Positions 6,544 through 12,161 of a stretch of DNA of 12,161 nt are shown piece after piece; position 1 is the first letter of the stretch, and each line of letters opens with the position of its first letter. The position numbers and the translations under genes were made by a program. The notes beneath the pieces were generated by a model, which was not told where the DNA came from, did not search any database, and worked only from the letters and a program-made list of their open reading frames with translations. The stretch is from an uncultured Actinomyces sp. Its GTDB lineage: Bacteria; Actinomycetota; Actinomycetes; Actinomycetales; Actinomycetaceae. The stretch covers positions 1 to 12,161 of the forward strand of contig CAJZDJ010000061.1 of assembly GCA_915063485.1 (NCBI GenBank), written 5' to 3'.

Positions 6544-9500
6544 GTAGAGCCACCGCCAAGCAGAGGACGCACCTCAACGGCGGCGGGGATAGCACGCTTT
6601 AGTTCGCTGACATGAGAAACAATCCCCACCACGCGCCCGCCTGAATGCAAAGCGCCAAGCACATCCATAACCTCAGCCAGCGTGCCCTCATCAAGGGAAC
6701 CAAAACCCTCATCAATAAACAGGGTGTTCATCTCGATACCCCCATTTTGGGTGGCCACCACATCAGCCAAAGCTAGGGCTAAAGCCAAAGACACATAGAA
6801 ACTCTCGCCGCCCGAAAGCGTACGTGGAGAGCGGGTAGTGCCACTTAAATGGTCAACCACCGCCAGGCCCAAGCCCTGCTTCTGCTGGCGAGTGTCTTCC
6901 TCGCTATCAACATTAATCAGCTCATAGCGGCCCGCCCCAATCACTCCCAGGCGTTCATTGGCGAACACTAACACCTGGCGGAAGTGCGCCTGCAACACCC
7001 AAGCAGACAGTGTCAAGCGGGCTTGGTTGTCGCCATTGGCGGCGCTAGCCAAAGCCAATAGTTGAGCATCCTTATCGCTGGCCTTACTACGGCGGGCCAG
7101 AAGCTCATTTAACTTAGCTAGCTGCGCATTTACCTGCCCGGCAAACGCCTGCCAGGTGCTGGCGTAGGTTTGGCACGCTTGCGTTTTAGCTTGAGCCTGC
7201 TCTAACTGGGCCTGGGTTTGCTCCAGTGGGGGAGGAGTCAGCTCAATTCCTTCAAGCTCAGCCAAAGCCGCCTGGTTAATGGATAAGGATTTTTCGTAGC
7301 TGGCTGAGGTAGCTTTCAAAGCGGTCAAATCTAGCCCGGCAAAAGCTTGACAGGCCTGCGCATAGCCGTCCTGGACGTTAGCGGCGCTGGTGTCTTGGGT
7401 TGGCTCTGCTTGGGTTGGCTCTGTCTCGGCTGGGTCTGTAGGGGCAGGGCCTGCCGGTTTAGCGCTGTGATCAGCAAAGTTGGCACTGGCCTGAGCCCAT
7501 TGCGCAGTGAAACTGTCACTGGCCTGCTGCGCGCGCTTTTGGCATTGGGCTAGCTCCTGGGCGGCTTTAGCCAGGTGATCAAGGCCGGCGGCCAACTGAC
7601 TCAAATACTTAACCTTCGCGGCTACGCTCTCAAATCCCTCACAGCTTAGCGAAGCCGCATCGGCGTCAATCTTTTCACCCAACAGCTGGATCTCTTTAGC
7701 GTCACCAGCCAGACGAGCCTGGGCCGCCTGATTATCTGCCCGCAGCGCCTCAAGCTGCGCATTTAGCTTGGCAATCTGCGCCTTACAGCCGCTTGCCTGC
7801 TCACTGGCCTGCTGGGCAGCCGCCAGAGCCGCTTTAGCCTCCTGCAACTGCTCACGAGCCTGGGCTGGGCTTAGCTGGCAAGGCTGCGCCTCAAGCTGGG
7901 CGGCCAGTTTTGTTACCCGTTCGCTGGCCTGCGAAAGCTCGCCTTGAACCTCATTAACTTCCTCAAGGGCCTGATCTAGCTGCTCCTGAGTGATATTCTC
8001 GCCGCCCTGGGTGGCTGGGGCCGGGTGCTCGGTGGCGCCGCATACCGGGCAGGGGGCGCCGTCAACCAAATTTTGCGCCAAGTTCAGGGCCGACTGACTC
8101 AGCCACTGCTCCAACATCTGCTTGTGCCTCTGGCTAGCCTGCTTTAACTCCAGCGCCACAAGCTGCTGAAGTTTAAGTGCCTGCTGCTGGTCTTTGACTA
8201 GCTGCTCATGGGCGTTGGCTAGTTTCAGGGCTTGGGCGGCTTGTTCTTGGGCCAGCTGGGATGCGGGCAAGGTAGCGGCCTGCTCGTTTAGCTGCTCCAA
8301 AAGCTCCTGCTTGGAGGCAATTTGGAGGGGTAGCTGGTTTTGTCGCTCGCGGGCCTGGGCTAGTTTGGCACTGGCGCTTTCGTGGGCCTGGGTTTTGGTT
8401 TGCAAATCACGACGCCGCCCGGCCAGTCCCGCCTCCAGCTCTACCTGCGGGTTTAGGGCTGCCACCTTAGCGGTTAGCTGCACACTTAATGCCTGGGCGC
8501 CCTGGTAATCTCCCGGCTGTAAAACAGCCTGCACGCGCTCATCTGACTCCAGCTGCTCGACCTGCGCCAGAGCCTGGCTTAGCTGCCTTTGCGCTACAGC
8601 TTGCTGGGCTTGAGCCTGTTTTAGCTGCTCATGCCAAGGCTTTAAATCAGATAGAGCCTGCAAAGCCTGCACTTGAGAGAGACGTTGAGAGTGAACCGGC
8701 CCCTGGGCTACCAGCTGCTCATGCTCTTTAGTGAGCGTCAAATAGCGTGCCTGGAGGGCTGCCAAATCACGCTGAGAGGCAAATTGGCTGCGTAATTTAT
8801 CTTCCTGTTCTCTAAGCGCACTCACCTCTAAATCGGCGCAGCGTTGGTTGTGCTCCAACCAGGGCGTAAGCGACTCAAAGCGGCTGGGCCAAGCGGTTTC
8901 TAGTGGGTCAAACTCGCAGTCAACCTCCGGCACGGGCTCATAAACCAGCGATTGCGCCTGACTTAACTGGGGCGAGTCATCCAGCAATGAGGCCAGCACC
9001 CCCAAATTGGCGCGCAAGGTGGCGTCTAAAGCTTCCTGATTCTTTTTGACCTTACGGGCACGCTCAACTAGATCAAGCTGCAAATCTTCAAAAATCGCGG
9101 TACCAAATAGTTCTTGCAGCAGATCCTGGCGGTCTTTTGAAGTTGAACGCAAAAACTGGGCGAACTTACCTTGCGGCAAAACTACGGTTTGGGTGAATTG
9201 CTCACGGCTCAGGCCCACAATGCGGGTTATTTCAGTGCCGACGTCGCTGGTTTTAGTAAGTGGTTCACTTACTTCCCGTAGCTGCTCATCTAGCTTAAAT
9301 AACCAGGCTTTAGCGTTTTGTTTAGTGACGCCTTTACCGTTTTTCTTAACCCGCTCATAGGCCGGTTGGCGACGCACCTTATAGTTGCCCGAGGAAGTAG
9401 AAAAAATCAGCTCCACCTCAGTTTTAGCCTGCTCACTGGCGTAGCGTGAACGGATCCGGCTATCTGAAGAATCCCTACCGCCAGAAACCTTGCCATAAAG

Positions 9501-9653
9501 AGCAAACACAATTGCATCAATGATGGTTGATTTACCCGCCCCGGTAGGGCCCGAAAGCAGGAACCGGCCGGCGTCGCTAAAAGCCTCAAAATCAATAACC
9601 TCGTGCCCTGGAAATGGCCCTACCGCATCCATAGTTAGCCGCAAAATGCGCAT
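6525..9653 (-). CDS. sbcC: SbcC, Rad50-like ATPase subunit of the SbcCD nuclease
   Basis: The product has 1042 residues, the usual size. The N-terminal ATPase half has Walker A GPTGAGKST (35-43). Long Gln/Ala/Leu-rich coiled coils flank the zinc hook CPVC (C535, C538). The C-terminal half has the ABC signature LSGGES (946-951), Walker B LFIDEGFGSLDE (978-989) and a switch histidine in VSHVSEL. By family, SbcC dimerises through its head domains and hook, and uses ATP to gate the SbcD nuclease on DNA ends, hairpins and palindromes in the cytoplasm. The start ATG overlaps the sbcD stop by one base (TGATG), so the genes are translationally coupled. One oddity is a Pro/Glu/Thr-rich insert at about residues 730-755 in the descending coil, encoded by a 15-bp repeat. 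Confidence 0.96.
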   Translation of the reverse strand: MRILRLTMDAVGPFPGHEVIDFEAFSDAGRFLLSGPTGAGKSTIIDAIVFALYGKVSGGRDSSDSRIRSRYASEQAKTEVELIFSTSSGNYKVRRQPAYERVKKNGKGVTKQNAKAWLFKLDEQLREVSEPLTKTSDVGTEITRIVGLSREQFTQTVVLPQGKFAQFLRSTSKDRQDLLQELFGTAIFEDLQLDLVERARKVKKNQEALDATLRANLGVLASLLDDSPQLSQAQSLVYEPVPEVDCEFDPLETAWPSRFESLTPWLEHNQRCADLEVSALREQEDKLRSQFASQRDLAALQARYLTLTKEHEQLVAQGPVHSQRLSQVQALQALSDLKPWHEQLKQAQAQQAVAQRQLSQALAQVEQLESDERVQAVLQPGDYQGAQALSVQLTAKVAALNPQVELEAGLAGRRRDLQTKTQAHESASAKLAQARERQNQLPLQIASKQELLEQLNEQAATLPASQLAQEQAAQALKLANAHEQLVKDQQQALKLQQLVALELKQASQRHKQMLEQWLSQSALNLAQNLVDGAPCPVCGATEHPAPATQGGENITQEQLDQALEEVNEVQGELSQASERVTKLAAQLEAQPCQLSPAQAREQLQEAKAALAAAQQASEQASGCKAQIAKLNAQLEALRADNQAAQARLAGDAKEIQLLGEKIDADAASLSCEGFESVAAKVKYLSQLAAGLDHLAKAAQELAQCQKRAQQASDSFTAQWAQASANFADHSAKPAGPAPTDPAETEPTQAEPTQDTSAANVQDGYAQACQAFAGLDLTALKATSASYEKSLSINQAALAELEGIELTPPPLEQTQAQLEQAQAKTQACQTYASTWQAFAGQVNAQLAKLNELLARRSKASDKDAQLLALASAANGDNQARLTLSAWVLQAHFRQVLVFANERLGVIGAGRYELINVDSEEDTRQQKQGLGLAVVDHLSGTTRSPRTLSGGESFYVSLALALALADVVATQNGGIEMNTLFIDEGFGSLDEGTLAEVMDVLGALHSGGRVVGIVSHVSELKRAIPAAVEVRPLLGGGSTLRTRV
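7395..7439 (-). repeat. 15-bp repeat inside the sbcC coiled-coil region
   Basis: TTGGGTTGGCTCTGC (7395-7409) is followed by TTGGGTTGGCTCTGT (7410-7424) and a diverged third copy (7425-7439). In sbcC it encodes DPAETEPTQAEPTQDT, a disordered Pro/Glu/Thr-rich patch in an otherwise helical arm. The unit is a multiple of three, so copy number can change without a frameshift. Confidence 0.75.
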
Positions 9654-10888
9654 CAGTGCGCCTCCTTAACAACTTTTTCATAGCTGCTACGCAAAATCTG
9701 GAGCTGATAGGGATTTAACTCAATACCCATCTCATCCATAAAACCTTGGCTTAACTGCAAGGGGGAAAGGGCATTGTTGCGATTAAGGCGCGGGGAGTCA
9801 ATTTGCTGGGGCAAATCTGTTTGCTCAAACACACACAAGCCCTTAAAACGCTGCTTTATCTGGGCCAAAGCCTGCGGTGGTCGCGCTCCAGCTAGGCGCA
9901 CCCGCAGCCAGTGCTCACTGTAGTTATCAAAATCGGGTCCCATCAGCTGCTCAAAAGTGCCACTAATAGTGGCAATAGGTTGGAAGCTGGGCACAACCAC
10001 CCGCTCCAAGCTAACTAGTCCGGCGCCGTCAAACTCAGCGATAACAGAAGACTTTTCAAACTCAGCCTCCCCAAAAGACAGGGGCACCGGTGAGCCGCTA
10101 TAGACCAGTCGCGCCGGTGGACGGCCAGAGTCTAAGTCACCTAAAGCTATCTCCTGGGGGCGATGCAAATGCCCTAAAGCCGCATAGGCCAGGCCCGGCA
10201 CCTGGGTAAAAAGCTCGCTAGGCACGCTATCAACCCCACCCACGCGAATATCGCGTTCAGACTGGCTAGCTTGGCCACCCACCACAAAAGCATGGGCCAT
10301 CACCAACACTGGCGTTTTCGGCTTATGCGCCGCCAAATCCGCCTGCACCAGGCGCAGCGCTGCGCCCACCGCCGCCTCATGGGAGCGCGCCAGCATCTGC
10401 CAAGTTTGTGGATGCTCCTCACCCTCAGCCCACACCTGCTCACCCAAAAGTCGCAAGTGAGAGGGCAAAGTGACCCGGGCGGCGTCGGGGTCAAGATAAG
10501 GCAGGGGGTAAACACGCAAACCAACCCGGCCACTGGCGTCAGGAAAGTCATAGCCGCGCCCACAATTTTCAATCCGGGCGGCAATAGTTAGGCGCTCATT
10601 TAGCTGCTCAGCGTTGAAACCTAAACGAATATCACTGTCATGGTTGCCGGCAGTTAACACCACCCGGGTCAGCTCAGTTAGCCGCCTAAACGCCTCATCG
10701 GCCAGGGCTATCGACTGGGTGGGGGCAACTGCGCGGTCAAAAACATCCCCAGATAGCACCACCAAATCAATTTTTTGATCTTTAACCACCTCAATGAGGT
10801 GATCTAAAAAAGCGCTGTGGATCTCATGCAAATCATGGCCGTGGAAGAAACGGCCCAGGTGCCAGTCAGAAGTGTGCAACACGCGCAT
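9653..10888 (-). CDS. sbcD: SbcD, Mre11-like nuclease subunit of the SbcCD complex
   Basis: From ATG 10888 the product has 411 residues and begins MRVLHTSDWHLGR, the standard SbcD N-terminus. The metallophosphoesterase motifs appear in order: D8 and H10 (SDWHLG), GDVFDR (47-52), GNHD (81-84), MAHAF (197-201) and GHLH (239-242). These bind two metal ions for exo- and endonuclease activity on double-stranded DNA. An in-frame ATG at 10915 would add nine residues (MGAEWHTLL). I prefer 10888 on homology, although neither start has a good Shine-Dalgarno. The gene is first in an sbcD-sbcC operon and divergent from prfB. It acts with SbcC on stalled or palindromic DNA ends. No SOS/LexA box is evident upstream. 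Confidence 0.95.
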   Translation of the reverse strand: MRVLHTSDWHLGRFFHGHDLHEIHSAFLDHLIEVVKDQKIDLVVLSGDVFDRAVAPTQSIALADEAFRRLTELTRVVLTAGNHDSDIRLGFNAEQLNERLTIAARIENCGRGYDFPDASGRVGLRVYPLPYLDPDAARVTLPSHLRLLGEQVWAEGEEHPQTWQMLARSHEAAVGAALRLVQADLAAHKPKTPVLVMAHAFVVGGQASQSERDIRVGGVDSVPSELFTQVPGLAYAALGHLHRPQEIALGDLDSGRPPARLVYSGSPVPLSFGEAEFEKSSVIAEFDGAGLVSLERVVVPSFQPIATISGTFEQLMGPDFDNYSEHWLRVRLAGARPPQALAQIKQRFKGLCVFEQTDLPQQIDSPRLNRNNALSPLQLSQGFMDEMGIELNPYQLQILRSSYEKVVKEAH

Positions 10889-10920
10889 AAGCAAAGTGTG
10901 CCACTCTGCGCCCATCTAGG

Positions 10921-10950
10921 CCGACAATTTACCTGTCAACCCGTTAGACT
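10921..10950 (+). promoter_or_regulatory. Leaderless promoter of prfB
   Basis: CCGACA (10921-10926, four of six to the -35 consensus) is followed after 18 nt by TAGACT (10945-10950). Six nucleotides then precede the GTG start at 10957, and no Shine-Dalgarno is present. The layout predicts transcription starting at or beside the start codon. Confidence 0.5.
10923..10939. promoter_or_regulatory. Inverted repeat and sbcD -35 candidate in the sbcD/prfB divergent region
   Basis: GACA (10923-10926) and TGTC (10934-10937) form a short dyad with a 7-nt centre. On the reverse strand TTGACA (10934-10939) is a perfect -35 for sbcD. The best -10 is weak (TAGATG, 10913-10918, 15-nt spacer), which would place the start upstream of ATG 10888. 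The dyad overlaps the prfB -35, so a protein bound here could affect both genes. The dyad is short and may be chance. Confidence 0.35.
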
Positions 10951-10956
10951 TGAGCA

Positions 10957-12075
10957 GTGGCCATTGATTTTTCAGCTGAAATTGAGCGACTAGAACACAC
11001 CTACTCTTCCATCGCAGCAGTAACCGACCCGCAAGCACTGCGGGTACGCATCGACGAATTAAGCGAAAAAGCTGCCGCCCCAGACCTTTGGGATGACCCC
11101 GAGGCGGCCCAGGTGGTCACCAGCGCCCTGTCCCACGCCCAGGCTGAACTGGCGCGCGTAGAGAAGCTTGGCGAGCGCATTGAAGACCTACAAGCCATGG
11201 TGGAGCTAGCCGAGGAAGAAGAAGGCACTGAGCGTCAGGCTATCCTCGACGAGGCCGGCGTGGACCTGGAAGCTATCTCTAAGGACCTGGCAGACCTGGA
11301 AATCCGCACCCTGCTTTCGGGTGAATACGATCAGCGCGACGCCGTAGTAACTATCCGTTCAGGTGCCGGCGGTGTGGATGCGGCAGACTTCGCCCAGATG
11401 CTGCTACGCATGTACTTGCGTTGGGCTGAGCGCCACGAATACCCGGTTAAGGTGCTGGATACCTCCTACGCTGAAGAAGCTGGCCTAAAGTCGGTTACCT
11501 TCGAGGTGCACGCCCCCTACGCTTACGGCACGCTTTCGGTTGAGGGCGGCACCCACCGCCTGGTGCGTATCAGCCCCTTCGACAACCAGGGCAGGCGCCA
11601 GACTTCATTTGCGGCGGTTGAGGTTATTCCTCTGATTGAATCCACCGACCACATCGAAATTCCCGAAACCGACATCCGCATTGACGTTTTCCGCTCCTCA
11701 GGCCCGGGTGGTCAGAGCGTTAACACCACCGACTCGGCTGTGCGCATCACCCACTTGCCCACCGGCCTGGTGGTGTCCATGCAGGACGAAAAATCCCAGA
11801 TCCAAAACCGCGCCGCCGCCATGCGCGTGCTGCAGTCGCGCCTGCTGCTGCTAAAGCAGCAGGAAGAAGACGCCAAGAAGAAGGAACTGGCTGGCGACGT
11901 TAAGGCCTCCTGGGGTGACCAGATGCGCTCCTACGTGCTCAACCCCTACCAGATGGTTAAAGACCTGCGCACCAACTACGAGGTGGGTAATCCTGAATCT
12001 GTGTTCGACGGCGACATTGACGGTTTCATCGACGCCGGCATCCGCTGGCGCAAGCAGCAAGAAAGCGCCGAGTAA
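10957..12075 (+). CDS. prfB: Peptide chain release factor 2
   Basis: The product has 372 residues, typical of RF2. The stop-codon recognition tripeptide SPF lies at residues 206-208 ([10 protein letters not shown]), which marks RF2 (UGA/UAA) rather than RF1 (PxT). The peptidyl-tRNA hydrolysis motif GGQ lies at 251-253 ([16 protein letters not shown]). The protein enters the ribosomal A site and releases the finished chain. The start is GTG 10957 ([10 protein letters not shown]), the natural N-terminus, with no Shine-Dalgarno and a -10 box 6 nt upstream. The frame is uninterrupted, so there is no programmed +1 frameshift site like the one used for autoregulation in E. coli. The last six codons and the stop recur downstream (see the repeat at 12058-12123). 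The gene is divergent from sbcD; in actinobacteria ftsE often follows. Confidence 0.97.
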   Translation: MAIDFSAEIERLEHTYSSIAAVTDPQALRVRIDELSEKAAAPDLWDDPEAAQVVTSALSHAQAELARVEKLGERIEDLQAMVELAEEEEGTERQAILDEAGVDLEAISKDLADLEIRTLLSGEYDQRDAVVTIRSGAGGVDAADFAQMLLRMYLRWAERHEYPVKVLDTSYAEEAGLKSVTFEVHAPYAYGTLSVEGGTHRLVRISPFDNQGRRQTSFAAVEVIPLIESTDHIEIPETDIRIDVFRSSGPGGQSVNTTDSAVRITHLPTGLVVSMQDEKSQIQNRAAAMRVLQSRLLLLKQQEEDAKKKELAGDVKASWGDQMRSYVLNPYQMVKDLRTNYEVGNPESVFDGDIDGFIDAGIRWRKQQESAE

Positions 12076-12123
12076 GCGTCAGGAGCAAGAAGGCGCCAAG
12101 TACAAGAAAGCGCCAAGTAAGCG
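12058..12123 (+). repeat. Three copies of the prfB 3' tail
   Basis: The prfB end CAAGAAAGCGCCGAGTAAG (12058-12076) recurs as CAAGAAGGCGCCAAGTA (12086-12102) and CAAGAAAGCGCCAAGTAAG (12103-12121). The third copy is 45 bp from the first and so in the same frame: QESAE-stop is followed by QESAK-stop. The stretch 12076-12128 shows no clear hairpin terminator. Confidence 0.75.
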
Positions 12124-12128
12124 CCAAC

Positions 12129-12134
12129 TAAAAT
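12129..12134 (+). promoter_or_regulatory. -10 box before a possible gene at the right edge
   Basis: TAAAAT matches TATAAT at five of six positions and lies 7 nt before a GTG at 12142, the same spacing as at the other leaderless starts in this window. I see no -35. Confidence 0.35.
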
Positions 12135-12141
12135 GCTAGTA

Positions 12142-12161
12142 GTGGCCAGCCGGTTTAAACC
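12142..12161 (+). CDS. Possible start of a further gene, cut by window edge
   Basis: GTG 12142 opens a frame (MASRFK) that reaches the window end; ATG 12133 in the same frame (MLVVASRFK) is the alternative start. Support is only the -10 box TAAAAT 7 nt upstream and the distance from prfB. The six residues do not resemble the usual FtsE N-terminus, although ftsE commonly follows prfB in actinobacteria. Too short to identify. Confidence 0.25.

Noticed and set aside
10889..10956. LexA/SOS box controlling sbcDC
   Set aside because: No GAAC-N4-GTTC dyad is present; only the short GACA/TGTC dyad is seen.
10957..11100. Programmed +1 frameshift in prfB
   Set aside because: The frame is continuous from GTG 10957 and contains no in-frame TGA near codon 25.

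Overview
The window looks like a chromosomal segment of an actinobacterium with medium-to-high GC, probably Actinomycetaceae or a relative; the genus cannot be fixed from sequence alone. The evidence is the gene set: a small excisionase-type helix-turn-helix protein of the actinobacterial 'MAPRFL' type, an SAF-domain (CpaB-like) protein, a CpaE/TadZ-like ATPase, a DUF6912-like protein, and prfB without a programmed frameshift. Several start codons also sit 6-7 nt after a -10 hexamer with no Shine-Dalgarno, as in leaderless transcripts. No insertion sequence, phage gene, CRISPR array, tRNA or rRNA is visible. No gene-free stretch exceeds about 140 bases.

Layout. (1) 1-928, minus: a membrane-anchored LysM protein running off the left edge, with a strong sigma-70-type promoter at 965-993. 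(2) 1030-1554, plus: a conserved actinobacterial protein of unknown function with two Sm-like strand-rich segments. It converges on (3) 1624-1839, minus: a 71-aa helix-turn-helix protein. A perfect 11-bp hairpin separates them. (4) 1976-5922, plus: a two-gene operon of an SAF/CpaB-like membrane protein and a very long CpaE-like ATPase, overlapping by ATGA and closed by a bulged hairpin. (5) 5984-6451, plus: a small acidic DUF6912-like protein. (6) 6525-10888, minus: the sbcDC operon (double-strand DNA nuclease), convergent with (5). (7) 10957-12075, plus: prfB (release factor 2), divergent from sbcD. (8) From about 12133/12142, plus: the possible first codons of another gene.

How the genes fit together. 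The LysM, HTH, SAF and CpaE-like genes look like the regulatory and envelope end of an actinobacterial Flp/Tad-pilus-like module. No secretion ATPase (TadA/CpaF), platform protein (TadB/C) or pilin is present here. The ATPase is unusual: its P-loop lacks both lysines of the ParA/MinD signature, and about 700 residues of Ala/Pro/Gly/Ser-rich sequence with four Arg-rich patches separate its N-terminal receiver-like domain from the ATPase. SbcC and SbcD form the Mre11-Rad50-type nuclease, and prfB is housekeeping.

The most notable signals beyond the genes are: the substituted P-loop and linker of the CpaE-like protein; strong over-use of the palindrome GCTAGC, including in both terminator-like stems; an 11-mer shared by the LysM promoter and the sbcD/prfB divergent region; a recurring leaderless-promoter layout; and repeated gene-tail sequences (stop codons included) after prfB and between DUF6912 and sbcC.
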